A stretch of DNA of 64,000 nucleotides. It comes from Methylovirgula ligni. Lineage in GTDB: Bacteria > Pseudomonadota > Alphaproteobacteria > Rhizobiales > Beijerinckiaceae. Position 1 is the first letter of the stretch. Every line of letters begins with the position of its first letter. The DNA is taken from NCBI RefSeq assembly GCF_004135935.1, contig NZ_CP025086.1:1178001-1242000 (forward strand), given 5' to 3'. Below the pieces are notes generated by a model. It was not told the DNA's origin. It did no database searches and saw only the letters and a program-made list of their open reading frames with translations. The position numbers were made by a program, and so were the translations under genes. Of the stretch, positions 38,701-46,394 are shown one piece after another.

Positions 38701-38718
38701 GTTATGTAATAATATAAC
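38701..38718. promoter_or_regulatory. Candidate Zur operator before znuA
   Basis: GTTATGTAATAATATAAC is an 18-bp imperfect palindrome (perfect GTTAT/ATAAC arms) in an AT-rich island, 28 bp upstream of znuA. It resembles alphaproteobacterial Zur boxes and contains a TATTAT -10-like element on the minus strand. Confidence 0.6.
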
Positions 38719-38862
38719 GTTTATGGCAATCTTCGGGCGGCGCCGCCATCACGATCGCGTTATGGCCGCCCGGATTTGCTGCCCCGCTGCGTGCGCAAAG
38801 ACCCCTGCCGAGAACGCCTGATAAGACTTTTTATCGCCCGAGTTTTCCGCTAGCTCAAACCT

Positions 38863-39444
38863 ATGTCACGCCGCCTTCTGCTCCCCTTCGCGATCCTTCT
38901 CATCGGCTTTGCCGGCGTCGGGATCGGCACGTTCATGACGATTTCGAAGCAGGCGGGGGCACCCGTCGCCTCCATCGGCGGCCCGTTCCGGCTTCAATCG
39001 TCAAACGGCGGCGAGCTGACCGACGCCGATTTCAAGGGCCGTCCCTTTCTGGTCTTCTTCGGCTATACGCATTGTCCGGACATCTGCCCGACCGAGCTTT
39101 TTCAGCTGTCGCAGATGCTGAAGGCGGCGGGGACGGACAAGCCGCTCAAGGTTCTGTTCATCACCGTCGATCCGGAGCGCGACACCGCGCCGGTGCTCAA
39201 GCAATATCTGGCGAGTTTCGATTCGCGCATCGTTGGCCTCACGGGCACGCCGGCGCAGATCGATGCCGTCGAGAAGGAATATCGCGTCTATGCCCGCAAG
39301 GCGCCGTCGGCGGACGGCAAAGGCTACGCGATGGATCACACCGCGATCATCTATCTGATGGACAAACAGGGCCAGTTCGTTTCGGCCTTCGATGTCGAGC
39401 GCCCGCCATTGGTCGCGGCGGAGGAACTCGAGACCTATCTTTGA
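38863..39444 (+). CDS. SCO1/SenC/PrrC family protein
   Basis: 193 aa, anchored by an N-terminal hydrophobic segment (residues 5-26). Thioredoxin-like fold with copper ligands Cys71 and Cys75 (CPDICP) and His159 (AMDHTAIIY). SCO proteins deliver copper to, or reduce cysteines of, cytochrome c oxidase CuA. No oxidase genes are nearby. Its promoter region is shared with divergent znuA. Confidence 0.93.
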   Translation: MSRRLLLPFAILLIGFAGVGIGTFMTISKQAGAPVASIGGPFRLQSSNGGELTDADFKGRPFLVFFGYTHCPDICPTELFQLSQMLKAAGTDKPLKVLFITVDPERDTAPVLKQYLASFDSRIVGLTGTPAQIDAVEKEYRVYARKAPSADGKGYAMDHTAIIYLMDKQGQFVSAFDVERPPLVAAEELETYL

Positions 39445-39450
39445 TCGGTC

Positions 39451-40278
39451 CTAATAAAAGCCGATCGGAAAATATTTGAGATAGATGTCGGTATAGACGC
39501 CGCGCCGGGCGAGCTCCACCAGCGCGTAGTCGAGCGCGCGGCGCAGGTCGTCGTTGCCCTTCTTCACCGCAATACCGACGCCCTCGCCGAAATAATTGCT
39601 GTCGGTATAGGGACCGCCGCGGAAGGCGCAGCAATTGGCTGCCGCCGTTCCCGCGAGCCAGAAGCTCGAGGTGATGGCATCGTCGAAAAAGGCATCGATC
39701 TGGCCGCCCTGCAGAGCGGCATAAAGCTCGCCGCGGTTGGCGAAGGTCTGCCGATGAATCTGCGGAAAGAAAGCTTTGAGAAAGGCCTCGTGCGCCGTTT
39801 CGCCGATGACGCCGATCTTCTTGCCCGCCAGACCCTCCGGCGTCGCTTTGAAGGTCGCGTCCTTGCGCGCGACGAAGCGCGCCGGGGTCGTGTAATAGGG
39901 CGCGGTGAAATCGAAACGTGCGCGGCTTGCGGCGTCGATCCGCAATGAGGCGATCAGCGCATCGCCCTCGCCGTTATTCAAGGCGTCGGTAAGGAGATCG
40001 AACCGGCGCGCCTGAATGGTGCAGGCGATTTTCAATTCCTCACAGATCGCGCGCGCAAGGTCGATGTCGAAGCCGGTGAGCGTCCCATCCGACAGAGCGA
40101 AGTGGAACGGCGGATAATCGTCCTCGGTCAAAAACCGCAGCGTATGGATTGCGCCGAGATCGGGTTTCTCCAGCCGGTTTTGCGGATCGAAATAATTCGG
40201 CACCGTCACCGGCTGGCTCGTTTGCGCCCATGCCGCCCCCGGCGCGGCCAGGACAAGCGTAAGCATTGCCATAGCCAT
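39451..40278 (-). CDS. Periplasmic solute-binding protein, family 3
   Basis: 275 aa. Signal peptide from ATG at 40278 (MAMAMLTLVLAAPGAAWAQ). The SBP_bac_3 fold shows LRFLTEDDYPPFHF, LTGFDIDLARAICEEL, DALIASLRIDAASRARFDFTAPYY and GKKIGVIGETAHEAFL. It would bind an amino-acid-like ligand. No permease or ATPase genes are adjacent, so it may be an orphan or have a sensory role. Paired Cys residues (ANCCAF) are unusual. It is divergent from the broken glycosyltransferase by 35 bp. Confidence 0.85.
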   Translation of the reverse strand: MAMAMLTLVLAAPGAAWAQTSQPVTVPNYFDPQNRLEKPDLGAIHTLRFLTEDDYPPFHFALSDGTLTGFDIDLARAICEELKIACTIQARRFDLLTDALNNGEGDALIASLRIDAASRARFDFTAPYYTTPARFVARKDATFKATPEGLAGKKIGVIGETAHEAFLKAFFPQIHRQTFANRGELYAALQGGQIDAFFDDAITSSFWLAGTAAANCCAFRGGPYTDSNYFGEGVGIAVKKGNDDLRRALDYALVELARRGVYTDIYLKYFPIGFY

Positions 40279-40313
40279 GCAAAGCCTGTAAAAATGCCGA
40301 CAAAGTTTAACGT

Positions 40314-41611
40314 ATGGCGCGACGTAACTTGGGCTGGCATGCCGGGCAGCGTCGATTGGTGCCGGGGGCGTGTAGCTTGCGTTCGGAGCCGTGGTTCGAG
40401 CAGACGCGCGAGCGCGGCCTTGCCCCCGCCAGTACGCAGCGCAAGCTGGCGATATTGCGAGCGCCAGGCGCGGCCCCAAAATCCGATCAGCCATCATCCC
40501 TTCCGTCCGCCATCTCGCCTGCGCGCGGCGCCCGGCGTTGGCCGGGCGAGATCGGCTTTCTCGTCCACTATGACGTCCCGCCCGCATGTTTGGCAATCGC
40601 GACGGAGAAAGCGCGCGAGCTCGGGGTCACGGCAGACAGGGTTCTGATTGCCAAAGGTCTCGTTTCCGAAACGCATTTCTATCGCTGCCTCGCGCGCCAC
40701 CTTCGCGTCGGCTTCGTCGAGGGCGATATCGCCTTGGCTGCCAACGTCAATTATCGGGCGGCGATTCGGGCGGGTGTCACGCCGCTGGCGCGGGGGCACG
40801 GGGCAGACCTTCTCGCCGCGCCGCGCGGCCGGGCGATTATTGCGCTGATCGCGGCGGCGCGGCAGACCAATCGGGTCAAGAATCTTGCGATCACCACGCC
40901 GACGCATCTTTCGAATCTCGCCCGCGCGGCGGCCCGCGTCGAGATCGCGAATGCCGCCAGCCTTACGCTTCAAACGTTGGACGCCAGCCTCTGTGCCCGG
41001 GATGGCATGACCAAGCCGCAGCTTCTTGCCCTGACCGCGGCGGCCTGTCTCGCCGCTTTCTTCGCGCCGCTTGCACCGGTCGAGACGGCGACGATCTGCA
41101 CGGCGCTGGCGAGCTTCGTATTTCTCGCGATCCTCTGGTTGCGCCTGTCGATCTGTGCCGCCAGCCTTGCGGCGGCAGCGCCTCAAGCCTCACCTTTGGC
41201 GGATGCCGATCTGCCGCTTTATTCGCTCGTCGTCGCGCTCCATCGCGAAGCGCGGATCGTGCCGCAATTGCTCGCGGCGATCGAGGCGCTGGCTTATCCG
41301 CGCACCAAGCTCGACGTGAAGTTCGTCCTTGAAGATGGCGACGACGCAACCCTTGCGGCGTTGCGCCGCGCTCCGCCTTACAGCGAGATCATCATCGTGC
41401 CGGCGGGGCTTCCGCGCACCAAGCCGCGCGCGCTCAACGCCGCTCTGCCTCTCGTTCGCGGCGAACTGGTCGCGGTCTACGATGCCGAAGATATTCCCGA
41501 TCCGCAGCAACTTCGCCGCGCGGCGGCGCGCTTTGCCGTGGCGCCGTCCCGGCTCGCCTGCCTTCAGGCGCGGCTGGCGATCGACAATACCGGCGATGGC
41601 TGGCTGGCGCA
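40314..41611 (+). pseudogene. Family 2 glycosyltransferase, 5' part (split by transposon)
   Basis: The first 430 codons plus the target site of a gene whose remainder is at 45108-45872. Residues about 95-150 resemble the GspE_N/MshEN-type module (ELGVTADRVLIAKGLVSETHFYRCLA). Then two hydrophobic helices (about 225-280) and the start of a GT2 catalytic domain follow, with YSLVVALHREARIVPQLL, LEDGDDAT and VYDAEDIPDP. Translation runs into the transposon and stops at 41661-41663. The truncated product lacks the rest of the catalytic domain and the acceptor-side motifs. Confidence 0.88.
41604..41611. repeat. Target-site duplication, left copy
   Basis: CTGGCGCA, identical to 45108-45115. An 8-bp duplication is the usual size for IS1595-family insertion. 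Confidence 0.9.
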
Positions 41612-41637
41612 CGGTCTTATGGCGCAAACGCCGGAAG
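41612..41637 (+). repeat. Left terminal inverted repeat
   Basis: Begins CGGTCTTATGGCGCAAACGC and continues to GGAAG. It is 26/26 identical to the reverse complement of 45082-45107; the match ends right after it. Confidence 0.95.
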
Positions 41638-41742
41638 GGCGTTCGCATGTCACGCTGGCATAGCGGGAGAGGAACGATGAGTTAGGAGCCCGCCGTGCGG
41701 CGGCACGCGGCATGGGCCGCGATTCTCTTGACGCTTCTTCTT

Positions 41743-42579
41743 TTAGTTAGCGTCGGTAAAAGTTTGTACCAGAATCGCGTCGCCCAGATGACCGTTGATA
41801 GGCTTTGCGCCCTTACCTTGGATCAAAATGTAGGTGGGTTCAGTGAAGAACGTGGGCGTATCTTTGACGCCTATTTCTTGATACCTAATACAGACGACGA
41901 TGAAGCCTCTGAACAGGTCGGATTTGGTGAGTTCGGATGCATTAATTCCGTCGATAAGATCCGCATCTACACCTTGTTCCAATTTACTCCCTGGGAAGAC
42001 AGCACTTGTGAAGCCACTATCATGGCTCGCCCTGCACTTTTTACTATCAACCAATTTCTTGTCAGCCTCAGTGCTATTCATAGGGAAGATGTAAGCATCC
42101 CTAAAAATAACCATAGCCGGACTAGTCCCGCTGTTTTTTATGGACAATGTCAATGGAAGATCTGCGGCTTTCGCAGTAATCGAGAATTTCCCGGACGGCT
42201 CAGCGTCAACGGAAACCCAAGGACGGCGCTCGATCTTCATTTCGTTAAGTTGGCCTTGGGCCGAACCGGCCAAGTTGTGCAGATTGCTGACAGCTTCGGT
42301 CAGTTGAGATGTATCAGCGGCGTTTCGGTAAGTCAGATAGGATATTGCCAGCGACCCGATACCGACCAGCAACGTAAGCCACTCATTGACAGTCAGGCGG
42401 CCAAGAAAGCGGAGGGTTTCGCGGCGCTGCTTGCCAGCATTGCCATTGGGAGCGTTAGCGGCGCTTTTTGCATCGGATGTTTTGGGGGCGCTGCCTTCGG
42501 GTATAGCGCCTCCGTCCGTTTCAATTTTTTGATCTATGCTCTCTCGATTGGCGCTATTGCTTTCTGGCTTCTCAGTCAT
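41743..42579 (-). CDS. Transposon passenger: membrane-anchored protein of unknown function
   Basis: 278 aa. A polar N-terminus (residues 1-60, Asn/Ser/Ala-rich) is followed by one hydrophobic helix (WLTLLVGIGSLAISYLTY, about residues 67-84). A short coiled-coil-like stretch (DTSQLTEAVSNLHNLAGSAQGQLNEM) and a C-terminal beta-rich domain (WVSVDAEPSG ... LTLSIKNSGTSPAMVI) come next. This layout occurs in many uncharacterised single-span proteins with an immunoglobulin-like outer domain. AT-rich codons mark it as foreign. No catalytic motif seen. Confidence 0.7.
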   Translation of the reverse strand: MTEKPESNSANRESIDQKIETDGGAIPEGSAPKTSDAKSAANAPNGNAGKQRRETLRFLGRLTVNEWLTLLVGIGSLAISYLTYRNAADTSQLTEAVSNLHNLAGSAQGQLNEMKIERRPWVSVDAEPSGKFSITAKAADLPLTLSIKNSGTSPAMVIFRDAYIFPMNSTEADKKLVDSKKCRASHDSGFTSAVFPGSKLEQGVDADLIDGINASELTKSDLFRGFIVVCIRYQEIGVKDTPTFFTEPTYILIQGKGAKPINGHLGDAILVQTFTDAN

Positions 42580-42599
42580 TTAGCCGCGCCGCTCTTAAA

Positions 42600-42842
42600 T
42601 TAAATATCCTCCAATCTTACGCCCTGTAGCTCTAGCGCAGCAAGGCAAGCCAGAAAGAAAGCCGCCGGAACGGTTGCACGTGCAAGCTTGTTCGCGATGC
42701 TTGCTTTCGTCTCGCTGAATCCCTGCTTCTTTAGCCTTTCGGCTAGCTCCTCATAGGTTACGTCCGCTCGTTTCAGCTCGGCTTTCAGGTGCCTAGCCGC
42801 CCTCTCAGCCCATTCCTGTTCCGTCTTGGCAAACGCCATCAT
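42600..42842 (-). CDS. DUF6471-type small protein, probable helix-turn-helix regulator
   Basis: 80 aa. VTYEELAERLKKQGFSETKASIANKLAR (about residues 28-55) has the rhythm of a helix-turn-helix, followed by FFLACLAALELQGVRLEDI. This matches the DUF6471 pattern. It is divergent from the transposase across a 99-bp region with two palindromes, so it may repress itself and the transposase. That is inference; no experimental function is known to me. Confidence 0.7.
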   Translation of the reverse strand: MMAFAKTEQEWAERAARHLKAELKRADVTYEELAERLKKQGFSETKASIANKLARATVPAAFFLACLAALELQGVRLEDI

Positions 42843-42869
42843 GGAAATATTCCCAAATGCGATCTTTCG

Positions 42870-42885
42870 TTATCATATACGATAA
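42870..42885. promoter_or_regulatory. Palindromic operator candidate
   Basis: TTATCATATACGATAA is an imperfect palindrome (TTATC/GATAA arms) midway between the DUF6471 gene and the transposase. A second perfect palindrome, GATACCGTATC, sits at 42901-42911 inside the transposase promoter spacer. Confidence 0.5.
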
Positions 42886-42892
42886 TTTCCTA

Positions 42893-42920
42893 TTGACAAT
42901 GATACCGTATCCGATATTGT
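42893..42920 (+). promoter_or_regulatory. Sigma-70-like promoter of the transposase
   Basis: TTGACA (42893-42898), 16-base spacer, TATTGT (42915-42920), 21 bp before the transposase ATG. The GATACCGTATC palindrome overlaps the spacer, so a bound repressor would block it. Confidence 0.6.
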
Positions 42921-42941
42921 GTTCTCAGAAACGAGAACGCA

Positions 42942-43928
42942 ATGAGCCAGCACTTCCTCCTCTCGAAAGCCGCAAAGACCCTGAGCCTCGCTCAGGTGCT
43001 TCGCCTTTCGGATGCGGAAGCCGAGGCGATGTTCTCGCAAGTCCGTTGGCCGGCGACGAATGGCAAGCCGGTCTGCTCGCATTGCGGGGGCTTAGAGCCT
43101 TACGATTGCCGCCGTCCGAACGGTGCGCCACGCTTCGAGTGCCGCGCGTGCGGCAAGGATTTCAGCATCACCAGCGGGACGCTGTTCGCCTCTCACAAGC
43201 TTCCGCTGCGCACCTATCTCGGGGCTATCGCGATCTTCTGCAATGAAGTGAAAGGCAAGTCTGCGCTCGCCCTGTCCCGCGATCTTGGCCTTTCCTACAA
43301 AACCGCCTTTGTCCTGCTGCACAAGCTTCGCGAAGCAATGGCTTCGGAAATGAAAGGCCGCGTCGTCGGCGGCGAAGGCAAGGTTGCGGAGATCGACGGC
43401 GGCTATTTCGGCGGCTACGTAAAACCTGCCAATCTCAGAGAGAACCGCAAAGATCGGCGCTTCACTAATAACCAATCCGGCAAGCGCAAGGTTGTCGTGA
43501 TCGTCCGCGAGCGCGGCGGCAACTCAGTCCCGGCGGTTTTCCGGTCCGAAGGCCAAGCCCTGAATTTCATTCGCGCGCGTGTCGCGAAAGGCACCGTCAT
43601 CAACGCCGACGAAGGCAATGGCTGGAATGACCTTCACGGCCAATACGAAATGAAGCGCATCAATCATCAAGAGGCGTACAGCCTCAATGGCGCTTGCACG
43701 AATTGGGCGGAGGAATATTTCAGCCGTCTCCGCCGTGCCGAGATCGGCCATCACCACAATATCGCTGGCGTCTATCTCCTGCGCTACGCGCAAGAGGCGT
43801 CATGGCGCGAGGATCATCGCCGCATGGCGAATGGCGATCAGGTGCAGCGGCTGGCGGGTCTGGCGCTGCGCAATAAGCCGAGCGTCGATTTCAGCGGATA
43901 TTGGCAACGGTCTATTAACCGTTTATAA
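42942..43928 (+). CDS. IS1595-family (ISXO2-like) transposase
   Basis: 328 aa. The N-terminal zinc ribbon has Cys45/Cys48 and Cys67/Cys70 (CSHCGG ... CRACGKDFSITSGTLF). A helix-turn-helix-like segment follows (residues 105-130). The DDE-type catalytic core shows Asp152 (EIDGGYFGGYV), Asp223 (INADEG) and the C-terminal N...E cluster (CTNWAEEYFSRLRR, residues 252-264). Full length and uninterrupted, so probably active. It moves the surrounding 3.5-kb element. Confidence 0.95.
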   Translation: MSQHFLLSKAAKTLSLAQVLRLSDAEAEAMFSQVRWPATNGKPVCSHCGGLEPYDCRRPNGAPRFECRACGKDFSITSGTLFASHKLPLRTYLGAIAIFCNEVKGKSALALSRDLGLSYKTAFVLLHKLREAMASEMKGRVVGGEGKVAEIDGGYFGGYVKPANLRENRKDRRFTNNQSGKRKVVVIVRERGGNSVPAVFRSEGQALNFIRARVAKGTVINADEGNGWNDLHGQYEMKRINHQEAYSLNGACTNWAEEYFSRLRRAEIGHHHNIAGVYLLRYAQEASWREDHRRMANGDQVQRLAGLALRNKPSVDFSGYWQRSINRL

Positions 43929-44067
43929 ACTACATTTAGTGGGTAGATGCCTTGACTTATACTAAAAATCCGGACAGAATCACGAGTCGGCCTTGATTCG
44001 GCGGTATCTGGTGTATGTAATAGGGTGTAAACCCTTTCAAAGCATTGTCCCTAGCGGGATAGCTTCC

Positions 44068-44367
44068 ATGAGCGCCGTGACCCACACACCTAAATTCGCA
44101 AAAATTGTTGTCAAGTTCGAGCGACGCGAAGACGGCGGTCTTCGTGCGTACAGTGATGACGTGCCTGGATTTGTTTTGTCCAATAAGAATCCAGAATTAG
44201 TCCTTGCGGACATCGTTCCGACGCTTGAATTCATGCTGTCAGCGATATGGGGTGAGTCAGTTGTAGCTAGTCGCCTTGGCAGGCTTGGCGAAGCTATTAA
44301 TCCCGAAGACAAACTTCCCTCGGTTCCTGCTGCTTGCGATAAAGAGTACGTAGCATACGTCAATTGA
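44068..44367 (+). CDS. Transposon passenger: HicB-like (putative antitoxin)
   Basis: 99 aa from the ATG at 44068. The segment IVVKFERREDGGLRAYSDDVPGFVLSNKNPELVLADIVPTLEFML resembles the HicB partial RNase H-like fold (substrate strand, VPGF loop, then a helix). It lacks an obvious DNA-binding C-terminus. It ends one base before the HicA-like gene, the coupling expected for a toxin-antitoxin pair. Assignment rests on weak fold-pattern resemblance. Confidence 0.5.
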   Translation: MSAVTHTPKFAKIVVKFERREDGGLRAYSDDVPGFVLSNKNPELVLADIVPTLEFMLSAIWGESVVASRLGRLGEAINPEDKLPSVPAACDKEYVAYVN

Positions 44368-44368
44368 C

Positions 44369-44614
44369 ATGATCGCAAATCGCCTCCTTTCGCGCTCCGA
44401 ATGGGAGGCAAAGCTACGAAGACATGGCGCGGAGCCATTAGAGGGGAAAGGTTCAAACAATACCGGAGAGTGGTGGCACGTGCCGAACGGCGGCTACCCT
44501 TTTAAGGTGCCCCTCGAAGATGATGAGGGGCGAGCCGAATTTTGGGCCATTCAACGAATCGCGGCCGACTTAGATAAGCCTCCGCCGCGCAATCCGTTTA
44601 GACCTTTCCACTAG
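44369..44614 (+). CDS. Transposon passenger: HicA-like small protein (putative toxin)
   Basis: 81 aa. WEAKLRRHGAEPLEGKGSNNTGEWWHVPNGGYPFKVPLEDDEG follows the HicA plan: helix, GKGS turn, beta strands, P.G...vP. The usual catalytic His after GKGS (GKGSH) is replaced by Asn, with a His three residues after WW instead. It could therefore be an inactive or divergent mRNA interferase. One base after the HicB-like gene; overlaps the convergent 44611-45048 gene by 4 bp. Confidence 0.45.
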   Translation: MIANRLLSRSEWEAKLRRHGAEPLEGKGSNNTGEWWHVPNGGYPFKVPLEDDEGRAEFWAIQRIAADLDKPPPRNPFRPFH

Positions 44615-45048
44615 CTCGCGAGCGACCAAAGCGCGCTCAGCCTGTCGCCTTCCTTCCTGACCAGGCCGCGCTCCCGCAGCAGATAATTCAGGTTCGCCCG
44701 CACGCGGTTTGTCATGCCGCGCTTGGCGTCGGGGCCGTGGCCTAGCTCCGCCACTACAGCGTCCGTCACTTCGCCCGTTGAGAGCGGCTTTCCGGCCTTC
44801 CTGAGCGCGTTCAGGATCAGCCGGTTCAATTCACCCGCGTTGAACAGCTTCACCCGCTTGTAGGGCTTCTTTGCCGGGATGGCGGAGCCGTCTAGATCGG
44901 GATTGAATAGCCGTATCGTATGATCGACGGCCTCGGCCATCTTGCGGAGATAGCGCAGGCGATCTTCGAGAGACGAGATTTCGCCCGCGATTGTGGCGCG
45001 GCGCTCTTTGAGAGCGGCAAGCGCGTATTGGTTTGTGTTCGGTTCCAT
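44611..45048 (-). CDS. Transposon passenger: coiled-coil plus winged-helix-like protein
   Basis: 145 aa. Residues 9-50 form a coiled coil (LKERRATIAGEISSLEDRLRYLRKM). Residues 72-143 resemble a winged helix (NRLILNALRKAGKPLSTGEVTDAVV ... RVRANLNYLLRERGLVRKEGDRLSALW). It probably binds DNA. It starts 34 bp inside the right terminal repeat, so it might act at the transposon end. No characterised family recognised. Confidence 0.65.
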   Translation of the reverse strand: MEPNTNQYALAALKERRATIAGEISSLEDRLRYLRKMAEAVDHTIRLFNPDLDGSAIPAKKPYKRVKLFNAGELNRLILNALRKAGKPLSTGEVTDAVVAELGHGPDAKRGMTNRVRANLNYLLRERGLVRKEGDRLSALWSLAS

Positions 45049-45081
45049 GTCCTAGAATCTAGGAATGGCATGGTCTAATGT

Positions 45082-45107
45082 CTTCCGGCGTTTGCGCCAT
45101 AAGACCG
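45082..45107 (-). repeat. Right terminal inverted repeat
   Basis: Reverse complement of 41612-41637, 26/26 identical. The element ends at ...AAGACCG, followed directly by CTGGCGCA. Confidence 0.95.
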
Positions 45108-45115
45108 CTGGCGCA
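45108..45115. repeat. Target-site duplication, right copy
   Basis: CTGGCGCA, identical to 41604-41611. Confidence 0.9.
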
Positions 45116-45872
45116 GCTTTTCGCCATCGAATATGCCGGCCTCTTCGATGTGTTGAACGTGGGGCTCTCGGCTTTGCGTCTGCCGCTTCCCCTGGGCGGT
45201 ACCTCGAATCATTTTCGATCCGAGGCGCTGCGCCGGATCGGCGGCTGGGATGCCTGGAATGTCACGGAGGACGCCGACATCGGCCTGCGGCTCGCCCGCT
45301 TCGGCTATGACATCGAGACATTGGACTCGACGACCTGCGAAGAGGCGCCTTTCACACTCGCCGCCTTTTTCAATCAGCGGCGGCGCTGGTGCAAAGGCTG
45401 GTACCAGACGCTGATCGTCTTGTTGCGGAACCCGCGCCGGCTGCTGCGGGAATTGGGGCCTGTGCGTCATGCCGCGATCGCGCTGACGCTCGGCGCGAAC
45501 ATTCTGGGCTCGCTCGCCGCGCCGCTTTGCGGCCTCTGCCTCGCTCTCGACGTCGCTCTCGGCGCCGCGGCCCTGCCTGCCAATGGCTGGCAGGATGGGC
45601 TGGCGGGGGTCTGTACGATGGTGATCGTGGCTGGCGTTCCGGCGCTGCTCTGGCCGACGCTTCTGGGGATGCAGCGCCGCCGTCTCCTGCGGCTGTGGCC
45701 GGTCCTGGCGCTTTTGCCGTTCTACTGGTTGCTCATTTGCGCCGCCGCCTGGGCAGCCGTCTTCGATCTCGTCCGGCGGCCCTTCCATTGGCACAAAACC
45801 GAGCACGGGCTGGCGCACCGGCGCAAAAGCGACGGCGCGCAGGGCGTGTCGTCTAGAAGGCTTGTCGTCTAG
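45108..45872 (+). pseudogene. Family 2 glycosyltransferase, 3' part (split by transposon)
   Basis: Begins in frame with CTG GCG CAG CTT TTC. It holds the missing half of the GT2 domain: GGTSNHFRSEALRRIGGWDAWNVTEDADIGLRLARFG (catalytic ED), then QRRRWCKGWYQT, the Q(Q/R)xxRW acceptor motif of processive polysaccharide synthases. Three C-terminal membrane helices follow (about 45470-45750). Joined to the 5' part the protein would be 684 aa. An ATG at 45078 inside the transposon could produce an N-truncated fragment. The intact gene probably made a surface or exported polysaccharide. Confidence 0.88.
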
Positions 45873-46153
45873 CCGGGGGTATGGTTACGCGCGGTGAGGA
45901 ATTTCTGACTGACGCGCTCCGACATTTCCATGTAGGCGTTGCCGGCATCTTCGAAGAGTTCGCCAAGCTCAAGCGGCAGTTCGGTGCGCTGCTGCAACAG
46001 GACGCCGAGCATCGCCTGATGATCGGCCATCGCCCGGCGGAGCGATTCCGAAAGCTGGTCGAGAATGGTCTGCGTTTCGACGGTGCGCCATTCCGGCGGT
46101 GTCGCGGAGGACGCGGGCGGGAGCGTTTTGGAGGGGTCCGTAGATCGGTTCAT
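45869..46153 (-). CDS. Small conserved helical protein
   Basis: 94 aa, no signal or membrane segment. A Thr/Pro/Ser-rich start is followed by two amphipathic helices (ETQTILDQLSESLRRAMADHQAMLG and ELGELFEDAGNAYMEMSERVSQKFL). It overlaps the 3' end of the GT2 gene by 4 bp (convergent). Its function is unknown; codon use is typical of the host. Confidence 0.55.
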   Translation of the reverse strand: MNRSTDPSKTLPPASSATPPEWRTVETQTILDQLSESLRRAMADHQAMLGVLLQQRTELPLELGELFEDAGNAYMEMSERVSQKFLTARNHTPG

Positions 46154-46394
46154 GTCGTAACCTGCTCAGAGTCCTGGAGAGCGGTCGAGTGACCTAGAGA
46201 GGCACGCGAGCTTGTCATGCCGGATGCGAGGCTGGATAGGTGGCGGTAAGGTGGAGACGAACTGATGCACTTGCCCTCCCGAAATGCGGGGTCCCGGCCG
46301 CGCTTGTCGCGGCCCAATTGCCGAACCCCGCATTTGATAGTAGGGCCTCGGGGCGCCCCGGCCCGGTGCTGCCGCGCACAATCCGGAACTGTAG

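Larger units (their letters stand above)
41612..45107 (+). mobile_element. IS1595-family transposon with passenger genes (3,496 bp)
   Basis: Bounded by 26-bp perfect terminal inverted repeats and an 8-bp target duplication. It carries an ISXO2-like transposase (42942-43928) and five further genes: membrane-anchored protein, DUF6471 protein, HicB-like and HicA-like pair, and a winged-helix-like protein. The insertion divides a GT2 gene; excision plus one target copy restores the frame (GDGWLA-QLFAIEY). Passenger genes are more AT-rich than the host DNA. Intact ends and an intact transposase suggest recent insertion. Confidence 0.95.

Noticed and set aside
41695-42603. 302-codon plus-strand open frame inside the transposon
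   Set aside because: The minus-strand gene in the same place has a coherent membrane-protein layout; the plus frame shows no coherent domains.
45065-45310. 81-codon open frame crossing the right transposon end
   Set aside because: Translation of the terminal repeat and GT2 sequence in the wrong frame.
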